From Helicobacter sp. (GTDB taxonomy: Bacteria; Campylobacterota; Campylobacteria; Campylobacterales; Helicobacteraceae): a DNA stretch of 36,742 nt. Each line of letters opens with the position of its first letter. Positions within the stretch are counted from its first letter, which is position 1. Under the pieces are notes generated by a model. The model made no database searches. It saw only the letters and a program-made list of their open reading frames with translations, and was not told the DNA's origin. Positions 15,623-24,192 of this stretch are shown here, one piece after another. Location of the stretch: NCBI GenBank assembly GCA_029264655.1, contig JARHZY010000049.1, forward strand, positions 1 to 36,742, given 5' to 3'. The translations under genes were made by a program, and so were the position numbers.

Positions 15623-16732
15623 CTATCCCATCACCATTTCTTTTTTAGCAACCATTTCATCAATATATTGGTTATAAAGTGTAATATTTTCTTGCATTTT
15701 TGGTAAAGCATTGGTTCTAAAGTTTTGCGTATCTTCCATTGCAGTTAATACATCGTTAAATGCACTTTTAAGCTTTTCCATATCTAACATTGCATTTGCT
15801 GCACCTTCTTGGATAGCTGCACCTTGTTGTTTTAGCTTTGCTCCTGTTTGTGCAATTAAATCACTTGTTTGTGTATTAATATCTTGGACTGCTTTTAAAA
15901 CTCGTTGTTGTTGGTCAAGCCCTTGTGCTACGATAATAGCAACATTAAGGGCATTTAATGTTACACTTTTTGTTCTATCGACACTATTTGCAAGCTCTTT
16001 GTTATTATTTATCAATGTTTTAAGGGCAATTTCTCCTTGTGTATGCACAAGGATTTGCTGTTGAAAATCTGTAATCTTTTGTTTTAAAGGAAAAAGAATT
16101 TGATTTTGTATTTCTAAACGCTTGTCTGGTGTTAGCTCTTGTGTCGTCGTTGTCGCATAAACAACTGGTATAGAATCTGTTGTATTGTCTGGTATTTGTG
16201 TGTTTACCTGTGAATCTTGTGGCAATAAAGGTGTTGTGTGATTTTGCGTCGTATCAGCCAACAAAGATTCTATGTCTGCATTTGCTTCTAATGCTAGTGC
16301 TAATTGTGCTTTTATCTTTGCAACAAGCTCTGCATTTCTTGATGCTTCAATTTCTAATGCAACATTATCACGCAAAAGTATTTGTTTGCCTTCTTCGAGT
16401 TTTTTTATAATTTCATCAAGCAATGCTTGGTTTTCTTGAAATTTTTGAAAATATTTTTGCATAAAATTATTTTTACCGAATAATTTATCAAAAATTGAGA
16501 CTTTAAAATTGCTAGGGTTAATATCATTAACTGCATTTTGTAAAGCATTAAGTGCATTATACACGGGCTTATCATTTGCTTCAAAATTTGCAAGATTACC
16601 TCTTACCATTTGGCTTATTTGCATACTTTCATTGGTTTCTTGTTCTGCAAATTTATCTACCATATCACGATTTATTTTATTGCTATTAATAGCAGTGTAT
16701 AAATCTTTTAAAAGTATATTTTTCTGTGCCAT
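15623..16732 (-). CDS. TelA-like (toxic anion resistance) protein
   Basis: The 369-residue, mostly helical soluble protein has the TelA/YaaN layout. An N-terminal stretch (NALQNAVNDINPS) leads to the conserved LFGKNNFMQKYFQKFQ, followed by a long coiled coil and the C-terminal ALNVAIIVAQGLDQQQRVLK signature. A Thr/Gln/Pro-rich linker (about 163-200) separates the halves. Family members are linked to tellurite and other anion resistance and to cell-envelope stress; the biochemical activity is unknown. It appears monocistronic: flanking spacers are long on both sides. Confidence 0.85.
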   Translation of the reverse strand: MAQKNILLKDLYTAINSNKINRDMVDKFAEQETNESMQISQMVRGNLANFEANDKPVYNALNALQNAVNDINPSNFKVSIFDKLFGKNNFMQKYFQKFQENQALLDEIIKKLEEGKQILLRDNVALEIEASRNAELVAKIKAQLALALEANADIESLLADTTQNHTTPLLPQDSQVNTQIPDNTTDSIPVVYATTTTQELTPDKRLEIQNQILFPLKQKITDFQQQILVHTQGEIALKTLINNNKELANSVDRTKSVTLNALNVAIIVAQGLDQQQRVLKAVQDINTQTSDLIAQTGAKLKQQGAAIQEGAANAMLDMEKLKSAFNDVLTAMEDTQNFRTNALPKMQENITLYNQYIDEMVAKKEMVMG

Positions 16733-17320
16733 ATTAATCTCCTTTGTGTATTTGGTTTATATGTGCTAAATGTATGAGATTGCAGACTATAATTCATAGC
16801 TACAATGTCTTGCTAATGATAAAAACTTCATTTTCTAGCTTTTTATATTTTCGTATTATCAGATATATTATTTGGTTTCAATTCTTGTGTATTTTACACA
16901 TTCTCCAATATAGCAAAACATTATAGCAAGCTTTTATTAATGGTGTTATGCTATTGTTATGGTTAATATATTGAGTGTCTAAGATTGTATGCAAAGTGTT
17001 GCAGTATGTGTAGGGCTATAGAATCTATGCAACTACTTGTGCCGTTTTGTTATTTCTTTTTAGAGAATTATGTATTAAAAATTATGTTATATCAATGAAA
17101 GCCTGAATATTGTTATAGCTTTGTTAGAGATCTGGAAAGCTTATGACTAGCCACTAAATGTTCTCTAGCAAAGTTTTAGCATTTTGAAGTAGTGTGTTGG
17201 TAATGCTACCAAATATCTTATTATATGCTATCTATAATAGATTCTTATAATCATACATACATATTTTTTTGCAAAATTGATTTATATAAAAATCTAAAAA
17301 TGCAAAAATATTTGTCAAAC
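16733..17320. other. Intergenic region with a short C-terminal coding relic
   Basis: The 588-bp spacer is AT-rich. On the minus strand at 17154-17232 a short open stretch reads FGSITNTLLQNAKTLLENI then a stop; it is protein-like but begins right after a TAG and has no start. It may be the tail of a gene that once followed the 52-residue gene. The rest holds nothing I can support. Confidence 0.3.
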
Positions 17321-17479
17321 TTAACTACTTACAAGCTTATATTTGCGTGCGATTGCACCATACCCTTGACTAAGCAATGCATGCACAATGTCCTTAAACC
17401 TCTCGTCATTTTTATTTAAACCACTTGCTTCTTGTGCAAGTTCTTTTGCATGATCTTTATCGCGTATTGTTACTACCAT
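17321..17479 (-). CDS. 52-residue small protein of unknown function (antitoxin- or regulator-like)
   Basis: The gene has an excellent ribosome site (TAAGGAG, spacing 5) and encodes 52 residues. It begins MVVTIRDKDHAKELAQEASG, continues with helical NKNDERFKDIVHALLSQGYG and ends ARKYKLVSS. A short beta-like start followed by two helices is the size and shape of ribbon-helix-helix or other small DNA-binding antitoxins, but I cannot name a family. No toxin-like gene is adjacent. Its promoter carries an 11-bp T tract, and a palindrome covers the expected transcription start. Confidence 0.7.
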   Translation of the reverse strand: MVVTIRDKDHAKELAQEASGLNKNDERFKDIVHALLSQGYGAIARKYKLVSS

Positions 17480-17501
17480 AAAAACTCCTTAAAAGTAAAA
17501 T

Positions 17502-17547
17502 ACCATTAAATGGTGTTTTGTATTTTACAAAAAAAAAAACACGTCAA
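17502..17547 (-). promoter_or_regulatory. Promoter with T11 spacer tract and palindromic operator candidate
   Basis: On the minus strand TTGACG (17547-17542) and TAAAAT (17527-17522) frame a 14-bp spacer that is mostly a run of 11 T (17539-17529). The palindrome ACCATT-A-AATGGT (17502-17514) lies just downstream, about where transcription would begin, and could be an autoregulatory operator. Spacing is short for full activity, so the present tract length may be an OFF state. Confidence 0.5.
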
Positions 17548-17803
17548 GCATATTTTGGTTAAGAGAATATAAGAATGTGTATTTTTGGATATATGTTTGT
17601 CTATAAAAGCAAGATTGAAAACAAGCAAGATGTAAATTAGTGTTGTTTGATATTGTGTTTATGGGAAAATATCATATTTAGGCAATGAATATATGTTGCT
17701 ATATGTGGCTAAAATATCTTATTGTGCATAAAATGTTGTAACTCTTTGGGAAGATGAGATGTGCTAATGTTGTATTCAAAAGAGTTATCATAAGGTTATA
17801 TTG
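17548..17803. other. Intergenic region, no recognised content
   Basis: This AT-rich sequence lies between the promoter of the 52-residue gene and the end of the 148-residue gene. I see no ORF, hairpin or promoter worth calling. Confidence 0.4.
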
Positions 17804-18250
17804 TTAGGTATTGCTGTATTGCTCTAACCCTTCTATTTCCGTATCTGTGCATAGAAACGCACTTTTTGTTTTTAGGTTGGCATTTGCTCGCAAACAAGCA
17901 CGCAAAAAGAGATCTGCTTCTTCAAGATTGGAAAAAATAGTTGTAGTTTCAGCAAATGTCATAACTTCATAAAGATTAGTAAATATTCCCATATTTTCCA
18001 TGAATGTTTCAAAACCGCTTACATTATCTTTTAGCACTTGTTCATTGGGGTCAAGTTTATTAATTGTAATTTTATAAAGATGAAACTCATGGATAACACC
18101 GCGTTCAGTCCTTGCATCAAATTTACTGCCCGGTGTTGGTAGAATCATATTTGTGCCATAAAATTCATTTGCACTTACGACAAGCTCTTCTGGCTTTACA
18201 ACTGAAAAAACCATAGGTAAATCAACCAAAAAATCTGCTTTCTTTTTCAT
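17804..18250 (-). CDS. Hypothetical cytoplasmic protein, 148 residues
   Basis: The gene has a good ribosome site (TTAGGAGC about 6 nt before the ATG) and encodes a soluble, mildly acidic protein without signal peptide or membrane segment. Features visible are a near-N-terminal LVDLPMVFSVVKPEELVVSA, a central RGVIHEFHLYKITINKL strand pair and a C-terminal NLEEADLFLRACLRANANLK helix. I recognise no domain. It lies divergently from fliK but has no visible sigma-54 site of its own. Confidence 0.75.
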   Translation of the reverse strand: MKKKADFLVDLPMVFSVVKPEELVVSANEFYGTNMILPTPGSKFDARTERGVIHEFHLYKITINKLDPNEQVLKDNVSGFETFMENMGIFTNLYEVMTFAETTTIFSNLEEADLFLRACLRANANLKTKSAFLCTDTEIEGLEQYSNT

Positions 18251-18604
18251 ATTATGCTCCTAATATGTATGCCTTTAATCTATCATTTTGGAATTATAGC
18301 AATAAAATAAAATGATTGAAATACTTTTATGGTTTTTATAATAGAATTAAATGCATTTTTCACCTAAATTACATTTTATACTATTGTTTGTATAATTTTT
18401 TGCAGGTTTAATATAGGCATTGCAGAAATATTAAGCAGAGATTATTTTGTTGCATATTGTTATATTATCATTTTTTTAGTATGGTATATAGCCTTTTATT
18501 GTGTATCATAATATTTTTGTGCTATATGAATGTTTTGTGAAAAATAGCCATGTTGTTGCTTTTTGATATATTTTTATCAAAAGTTGCAATATATTGGTGT
18601 TTTA
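18251..18604. other. Intergenic region upstream of the fliK promoter
   Basis: This is an AT-rich spacer. An 8-bp stem TTTTGATA (18561-18568) / TATCAAAA (18575-18582) lies 23 bp upstream of the sigma-54 promoter and could be protein-bound, but no consensus supports this. Nothing else is seen. Confidence 0.3.
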
Positions 18605-18618
18605 GGAATGCAATTTGC
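18605..18618 (+). promoter_or_regulatory. Sigma-54 (RpoN) promoter of fliK
   Basis: AGGAATGCAATTTGCTTT contains the invariant GG (18605-18606) and GC (18617-18618) separated by exactly 10 nt and matches the sigma-54 consensus TGGnnn-N-TTGC. The start of transcription would be near 18630, about 34 nt before the ATG. In Helicobacter and Campylobacter this sigma factor drives hook-stage flagellar genes under FlgS/FlgR. Confidence 0.8.
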
Positions 18619-18663
18619 TTTATAAATGTTTAAGATTTTACAAACATTATAAAGGGGTGCTTT

Positions 18664-20580
18664 ATGGTCGCTGATATGAATATTGCTGGAATAACCCAAG
18701 CACAAACAACGCCAACAGATAATCCAAAGCAAAAAATAGACACAAATATCGAAACACCTTCATTTTCTGAAGCACTTGCCAACAAAGAAAAAAAAGATTC
18801 TACAAAAACACATGATAAGCAGGCGGATACAAAAGATTCTAAGACATCGCCAAAAGATGCAAAGCAGACAAAAGCAGATGACAAGCAAGTAGATACAAAA
18901 GATTCTAAGACATCGCCAAAAGATGCAGCACCAAATCCTTTAACAACAAAGCCAAATAAAAAGCAAGCAGAATCTACACTTGTAAAAGCGTTAAAAGATA
19001 AAAATACAGATGAGGCAGAGTTGGTTACAAGCGACGAATCAACGCAAAATGATATAAAAGATGGCACACAAGAAAAATCAAAAAAAGCAGATTCTAATAC
19101 GCAAGATTCCATACAAGTAAAGCAAGATAGCAAAACAAAAAATGCAGAAAAAAAAGACAATGCTAGCAAAGCAGATTCTATTGCACTTATGCAAGCGCAA
19201 GAAGAAGGTGCGACAGAAGATAATATGGCAAATAATGTGCTAGATGATGGTGATTTGCCACCTAAAGATAATGCCAAAAATATAGAATCTAAAACCAAAG
19301 GACTTACAGAGCAAAAAGATTCTCAATTAAAAAGTCTCAATGATGTCAAAAAAGAGGCACAAGCACGTAATCTTAATCTACAAAAAATGGAGATTGTAGA
19401 GCATGGTAAAAAAAATCCAATCAACCCCCAAGATCTTATGGATAGAGATATACTTGATGGTAACAAAGAGCGGCTTGCATTTTCTCTACAGGATAAGGGG
19501 AAAGCCCTTAGCACGTCGCTTGCAAAAACAAGCATGCAAGATACAAGCGAACATACTCAAAAAGATGCACTTTTGGCAGAGTTACTGAATCGATATGATG
19601 CAAATGCAAATGCAAAGAGAAAAGCACAAAATGAAATGGAAAAATTGCAGTTTAAGGTTGGTGATGGCGATAAATCAATGATAGTTGAACGCACTTATAT
19701 ACAACCAAAAAATATTACTGAATCTAAATTTCGCAACGAAATCATGGAACAAGAATTTCTTGAAGAATTACATGATATCACTGGTGATGAGGATTTGGGG
19801 GAGTTGATAGAAACAAATAAAGCAAAAATAATAGCACATGTTGCACAACAGACGGCTAAAATAGGGAATGCAAAAGATGGTGTTGTTATACAAAAAACCT
19901 ATCAAGGTTGGGCACAACAAGGGCAGTTCTTAGATCCCAAAGAAATAAAAGATTCTAAAAATACGGCTTTTGAAATGGAAGTGCAAAAGCCTTTTGATGC
20001 TTTTTTTGCAGAGAATCTAAAAGCTGACTCTAAAGCCAAAGAAGCAGAGGTAATGGCTAAAACAGAAAAAAAGACAGAAGAGAAACAGAAAGAAAAGGTT
20101 GATTCTAAACAAGAAGTGGGGGCTATACATACAAAGCAGGAAGTAAGTATGAAAAATGCTATGGCACGCGAAGCTATGAAAAATTTTGCAAGCCAATTCC
20201 GAGAAGAGGTGATGAATTATAAACCACCAATTACGCGTATTAATCTTGAGCTTAATCCTGCAAATTTGGGACAAGTTGCTATGACGATATCAAAGAAGGG
20301 TAAAGATTTGCAGGTAAGCATCACTTCAAATGCCAATGTTATGACAATGTTTGTGCAAAATGCACAAGAGCTGCGACAAAATCTTATGCAAATAGGCTTT
20401 AATAATCTTGATTTGAATTTCAGCACACATGATGGGCAGGGTGGTAATATGCAACAAAATGATTCTAAGGAGCAAAAAGAAAACAATCTAAAGTTGCAAA
20501 GTATTGAAGAGGCAGAAGCACAAATCCAGCTTGGCAATATCCCACAATCAGTTGAAATTTCACTACCACAATATGCATAA
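18664..20580 (+). CDS. fliK: Flagellar hook-length control protein FliK
   Basis: FliK is exported during hook assembly and, when the hook is complete, makes FlhB switch export from hook to filament substrates. The 638-residue protein has a long, highly charged, low-complexity N-terminal half rich in Lys, Asp, Gln and Thr, and the conserved C-terminal hook-control domain containing INLELNPANLGQVAMTISKK and the helix ELRQNLMQIGFNNLDLNF. A 66-bp tandem duplication lies near the N-terminus. AAAGGGGT precedes the ATG, and a sigma-54 promoter lies upstream. It is not followed by flgD or flgE here. Confidence 0.93.
   Translation: MVADMNIAGITQAQTTPTDNPKQKIDTNIETPSFSEALANKEKKDSTKTHDKQADTKDSKTSPKDAKQTKADDKQVDTKDSKTSPKDAAPNPLTTKPNKKQAESTLVKALKDKNTDEAELVTSDESTQNDIKDGTQEKSKKADSNTQDSIQVKQDSKTKNAEKKDNASKADSIALMQAQEEGATEDNMANNVLDDGDLPPKDNAKNIESKTKGLTEQKDSQLKSLNDVKKEAQARNLNLQKMEIVEHGKKNPINPQDLMDRDILDGNKERLAFSLQDKGKALSTSLAKTSMQDTSEHTQKDALLAELLNRYDANANAKRKAQNEMEKLQFKVGDGDKSMIVERTYIQPKNITESKFRNEIMEQEFLEELHDITGDEDLGELIETNKAKIIAHVAQQTAKIGNAKDGVVIQKTYQGWAQQGQFLDPKEIKDSKNTAFEMEVQKPFDAFFAENLKADSKAKEAEVMAKTEKKTEEKQKEKVDSKQEVGAIHTKQEVSMKNAMAREAMKNFASQFREEVMNYKPPITRINLELNPANLGQVAMTISKKGKDLQVSITSNANVMTMFVQNAQELRQNLMQIGFNNLDLNFSTHDGQGGNMQQNDSKEQKENNLKLQSIEEAEAQIQLGNIPQSVEISLPQYA
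18814..18945 (+). repeat. 66-bp tandem duplication within fliK
   Basis: Two copies, 18814-18879 and 18880-18945, share a perfect 36-bp block (18826-18861 and 18892-18927) encoding DTKDSKTSPKDA. The flanks of the unit have diverged. Each unit encodes 22 residues (about 51-72 and 73-94), so copy-number change keeps the reading frame and alters FliK length. Confidence 0.85.
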
Positions 20581-20660
20581 AATAGTATTTGGACGGCATT
20601 ATTCTTTCTTTATTTATAAAATATCGCTAGAATAATCCTTTCATAAGTTTTTAAGGATAT

Positions 20661-21020
20661 ATGATGCAAGAGTATGGCAAGAGAAATAAAAGTTTCGCAA
20701 AGGCTGTTTATATAGAGGAAGTAAATATGCAGGACTATATAATGGTTGATATGCGAGACCCAGAAGAAGTTTGTGCAGCACGCATTAAAGGTGTCCCAAA
20801 TATTAAAGAAATACATGCACTTTATAATCTTGCTAAAGATAATCCCGATAAAAAAATACTTATTCATTGTAAACTGGGTGGACGTGCTTCGGCAATGGGG
20901 AGTAGGCTTGTAGAGCTTGGTTGTGATAATATTTATTTTTTTGATGATGCATTCTCAAAGTTTTATGAGAAGTTTGAAATTGTTGGGACTGCAAAGGATT
21001 GTTTGCGAAATTTACAATAA
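20661..21020 (+). CDS. Single-domain rhodanese-like protein
   Basis: The 119-residue protein has an N-terminal YIMVDMRDPEEVCAARIKG and the active loop IHCKLGGRASAMG with catalytic Cys70, followed by LVELGCDNIYFFDDAF. Rhodaneses transfer sulfane sulfur (thiosulfate to cyanide in vitro) and often deliver sulfur in the cytoplasm. The loop of six residues after the cysteine is typical of sulfurtransferases. TAAGGATAT lies just before the ATG; a second ATG follows directly. The ctpA frame begins 32 bp downstream, so the genes may be co-transcribed. Confidence 0.9.
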   Translation: MMQEYGKRNKSFAKAVYIEEVNMQDYIMVDMRDPEEVCAARIKGVPNIKEIHALYNLAKDNPDKKILIHCKLGGRASAMGSRLVELGCDNIYFFDDAFSKFYEKFEIVGTAKDCLRNLQ

Positions 21021-21052
21021 CTCAATTTAATTTTATTTTTGGATATAACGAA

Positions 21053-22438
21053 ATGAAAAAGCTTAATTTATATATGTTATCAGGGGTTTTATCTTCAGCA
21101 TTGCTTGTGGGTGGGTTTGGAGTCTTGCAGGCACAAAATATTGCAGAACAAACGCAAATGCATCTCGCACAAGAAATGCCAAACATACAAACACCACAAA
21201 AGAAAAAGCTCACTCAAGCAGAGCGAGATAGGGCTATGCAGCGTTTTATGGCAGCAGTTAATATTGTTGAGCATAGCTATGTGAGCGATGTTGATGCTAA
21301 TGAAATTATAGAAAAAGCGATTTCTGGCATGTTAAGTAATCTTGATGCACATTCAGCTTATTTGCCACAGAAAGATTATGAGGACTTGCGTGCAAAAACA
21401 AGTGGTAGTTTTAGTGGCATAGGTATTACGGTTGGTATGAAAGATGGTGCATTAACTGTTATCGCTCCGCTTGATGATACGCCTGCAAAAAAAGCAGGAT
21501 TAAAAAGTGGTGATATTATTTTAAAAATTGATGATAAGCCAACACTTGATATGAAGATAGACCAAGCAGTTTCGTTAATGAAGGGCAAAAAAGGCACAAA
21601 GGTAATACTTACTATAGTAAGAGCGGGCGAAACAAAACCATTGAAATTTGAAATTAAACGCGACGATGTGAAAGTCCGCTCTACTCTTGTAAGTAAAATT
21701 GAAGATACAAATTATGCTTATGTGCGTGTGGCGACTTTTGATCAACATGTTACGCGGGAGGTTAAAAAAGGCTTGAAAGATATTGGCAAGTTTGATGGTA
21801 TTGTGCTTGATTTGCGTGGGAATCCGGGCGGGTTGCTTGATCAGGCTATTGGGCTTGTTAGTCTTTTTGTTAAAAATGGTGTTGTTGTAAGTGAACGCGG
21901 TAAAATAGAGAATGTAGAGTTAAAAACTTCTGGACAAGCAGAGTTTTTGCATACACCGCTTGTTGTGCTTGTTAATGGCGGGAGTGCTTCTGCGAGTGAA
22001 ATTGTGGCTGGTGCATTGCAAGATTATAAAAGAGCAGTTGTTGTTGGAGAAACAACTTTTGGCAAGGGAAGTGTGCAAAAGATTTTTCCATTTGGCAGAG
22101 AATCTAAGGAGGCATTAAAGCTCACTATAGCAAAATACTACCTTCCAACAGGGAGGAGCATACAGGCTGTTGGCATTACGCCTGATCTTATTGTTGCAGA
22201 CGCTGAAGTGCCTATAGGACCTGAAAATCAGCTTGAATTTAAAGAAGCAGATTTAAAGCGGCATTTAAAAAATGAGTTATTGCAAGATGATAAGAAAGAT
22301 CAAATAAAAACAAATATTTTAGATTCTGAAAACAAAAATATCACCCAAGCTATGATTATGAAAGATATGCAGTTAAAGAGTGCTGTTGATGTATTGAGAA
22401 CTTGGGCAGTGATTAAAAGCACACCACAGACAAAATAG
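21053..22438 (+). CDS. ctpA: Carboxy-terminal processing protease (S41 family, PDZ-containing)
   Basis: This periplasmic serine protease cleaves proteins at their C-termini. The 461-residue protein begins with a signal sequence ([22 protein letters not shown]), then a helical region, a PDZ domain ([12 protein letters not shown] to [11 protein letters not shown]) and the S41 catalytic core. [18 protein letters not shown] carries the nucleophile (about Ser313) and TFGKGSVQ the general-base lysine 25 residues later (about Lys338). An upstream in-frame ATG at 20999 lies inside the rhodanese gene, so I start at MKKLN. Ribosome site GGATAT is weak. purC follows 23 bp downstream. Confidence 0.93.
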   Translation: MKKLNLYMLSGVLSSALLVGGFGVLQAQNIAEQTQMHLAQEMPNIQTPQKKKLTQAERDRAMQRFMAAVNIVEHSYVSDVDANEIIEKAISGMLSNLDAHSAYLPQKDYEDLRAKTSGSFSGIGITVGMKDGALTVIAPLDDTPAKKAGLKSGDIILKIDDKPTLDMKIDQAVSLMKGKKGTKVILTIVRAGETKPLKFEIKRDDVKVRSTLVSKIEDTNYAYVRVATFDQHVTREVKKGLKDIGKFDGIVLDLRGNPGGLLDQAIGLVSLFVKNGVVVSERGKIENVELKTSGQAEFLHTPLVVLVNGGSASASEIVAGALQDYKRAVVVGETTFGKGSVQKIFPFGRESKEALKLTIAKYYLPTGRSIQAVGITPDLIVADAEVPIGPENQLEFKEADLKRHLKNELLQDDKKDQIKTNILDSENKNITQAMIMKDMQLKSAVDVLRTWAVIKSTPQTK

Positions 22439-22461
22439 CGTATATGTTGGATGGAGTTATT

Positions 22462-23235
22462 ATGAAAAACATAATTGATAATCAGACGCAATTTCTACAA
22501 GATACTTTAATGGAAGCAAATTTGCTTTATGAGGGTAAAGGAAAAAAGCTTTATAAAACACAGATAAAAGATACTTTGCTTGCTGCATTTAAAGATGATT
22601 TAACTGCATTCAATGCACAAAAAAAAGGTAGTGAAGTTGGTAAGGGTAGCTTAAATTGTCAGATTTCAACACAAATTTTTATGCTCTTAGAATCTCATAA
22701 TGTGCATACTCATTTTATACAAACCCTGCAAGATAAATATATGTTATGCAGGCAATTAACAATTATACCTATTGAAGTTGTGGTAAGAAATATTGCTACA
22801 GGAAGCTTAAGTAAGCGTTTGGGTATTGCCGAATCATTAGATATTAAAACAACGCCACTTGGGACACCGCTTGTAGAGTTTTATTATAAAGATGATTCTC
22901 TCAATGATCCTATTATTACAGATTCTCATTGTTTGCTTATGGGTATTGCAAATAATAATGAGATAGCAAAACTAAAAGATCTTGCATTGCAGGTAAATAA
23001 GATATTGCAGGAATATTTTGATAAAGCCTCCTTAAGACTAATAGATTTCAAGCTTGAATTTGGGCGAGATAATAAGGGTAATATTTTGCTTGCTGATGAG
23101 ATTAGCCCAGATAGCTGTCGGTTATGGGATAAACAAACAAATAAAAAAATGGATAAAGATATTTTTCGTCAGAATCTAGGCAATGTAACAAGTGCTTATC
23201 AAGAAGTGTTGTCGCGTTTAGTAGAAATTAAATAG
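22462..23235 (+). CDS. purC: Phosphoribosylaminoimidazole-succinocarboxamide synthase
   Basis: PurC joins aspartate to CAIR using ATP, a step in de novo purine synthesis. The 257-residue protein has the N-terminal [37 protein letters not shown] and the C-terminal [10 protein letters not shown] and [12 protein letters not shown] signatures. I start it at MKNIID because GGATGGAG lies 6 nt upstream; an ATG six codons earlier would include that site. H. pylori has lost this pathway, so the gene argues for a non-pylori species. No other pur gene is adjacent. Confidence 0.95.
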   Translation: MKNIIDNQTQFLQDTLMEANLLYEGKGKKLYKTQIKDTLLAAFKDDLTAFNAQKKGSEVGKGSLNCQISTQIFMLLESHNVHTHFIQTLQDKYMLCRQLTIIPIEVVVRNIATGSLSKRLGIAESLDIKTTPLGTPLVEFYYKDDSLNDPIITDSHCLLMGIANNNEIAKLKDLALQVNKILQEYFDKASLRLIDFKLEFGRDNKGNILLADEISPDSCRLWDKQTNKKMDKDIFRQNLGNVTSAYQEVLSRLVEIK

Positions 23236-23290
23236 CATTGTATGCTAACAATTTGGCACTACATATTATTGTTTGTCGTGAGTGAGAAAA

Positions 23291-23899
23291 ATGCGGTTAT
23301 TAATATATGCAACTTGTGCAGCTTGTTTATTTTTATTGTTAGGGTGTTCTATTAACCGCCAATTAGTGCCACTTGCTAAAAGTAAAGAGATTGGCTTTGT
23401 AAGTGATGGCAGCTTTGTATTGCAAGATCCACCAGCAGGAAAAGCACGCATTTATGTATATCGAGAAAATAATCATGTGGGTTCTTATCTAGGTTATACA
23501 TTACGCATTGAATACCAACCAAAGACAGATTCTAAAGGACGCCCACATTACGACAATTATCAAGATTCTCTTGGTTATATGGCAATGGGAAAAACATTTT
23601 TAGCTGATGTTGAGGCGGGTTATCCCATTGCTCTTATGGCACACACAGAAGCAACATCATATGTTTTATTTACTCCTATGGAAGGTGCGATTTATTGTAT
23701 TAAAGGAAGCATGCGTAATGGATGGACTATGCCAAGACCACATATTGTTTTTGTAGATAAGCAAACATGTGAAGAGGCATGGATTGATTATTTTTCAAAC
23801 AAAAATATAGAGTTTCAGAATCAATGGCGTAAAGTCTATAATGAAAAAGGAGATAGGATACGACTTGATACTCCGACACAGGCGAGAGTTATAAAATAA
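23291..23899 (+). CDS. Putative lipoprotein (DUF2846-like)
   Basis: The product starts with a classic lipoprotein signal peptide, RLLIYATCAACLFLLLGC, with the lipobox LLGC placing the lipidated cysteine at about residue 19. The mature part contains DPPAGKARIYVYRENN and a later EGAIYCIKGSMRNGW, an order that resembles DUF2846 proteins, which are of unknown function. ATG at 23291 is preferred; a GTG three codons upstream (23282) is possible. Neither has a strong ribosome site. Probably anchored in the outer membrane facing the periplasm. Confidence 0.8.
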   Translation: MRLLIYATCAACLFLLLGCSINRQLVPLAKSKEIGFVSDGSFVLQDPPAGKARIYVYRENNHVGSYLGYTLRIEYQPKTDSKGRPHYDNYQDSLGYMAMGKTFLADVEAGYPIALMAHTEATSYVLFTPMEGAIYCIKGSMRNGWTMPRPHIVFVDKQTCEEAWIDYFSNKNIEFQNQWRKVYNEKGDRIRLDTPTQARVIK

Positions 23900-24192
23900 A
23901 ATACCAATATATTAAAAATATAAAGCCATAAAGAAGCAATAATCAAAAGAAACTCACTTTAGAAAAGTGAGTTAAAGATATGCAAAGCTATACAAATAAG
24001 CATGATGAAAACAATAATATTATATCAAACATAAAACATATATCTTATATTCCAAATGTTGTTGCACTTGTATATTTTTTATTGTCGCAATACGAGTTGT
24101 GTGGATACCACATTGAATTTTGATAAATTATTCCCAATAATCTCACATATATGTAAGGCTAATTTTGTAGCATATTTTTCATATTTAGTTTT
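23900..24192. other. Convergent spacer between the lipoprotein gene and mrdA
   Basis: It contains the strong hairpin at 23951-23973. On the minus strand, in the frame just after the mrdA stop, about 36 codons stay open (KLALHICEIIGNNLSKF, ending LVLRQ) without an ATG; this may be a relic or chance. Confidence 0.35.
23951..23973 (-). terminator. Rho-independent terminator of the mrdA operon
   Basis: AACTCACTTT and AAAGTGAGTT form a perfect 10-bp stem with a 3-nt loop. On the minus strand it is followed by TTTCTTTTG-like T-rich sequence. It lies about 220 bp after mrdA and may also stop plus-strand transcripts from the lipoprotein gene. Confidence 0.65.

Noticed and set aside
16744-16926. Short plus-strand ORFs before the TelA-like gene
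   Set aside because: Low-complexity AT-rich frames without ribosome sites.
18630-19298. 222-codon minus-strand ORF rich in Ser, Phe and Cys
   Set aside because: It mirrors the repetitive N-terminal half of fliK, whose composition keeps the opposite frame open; it has no ribosome site.
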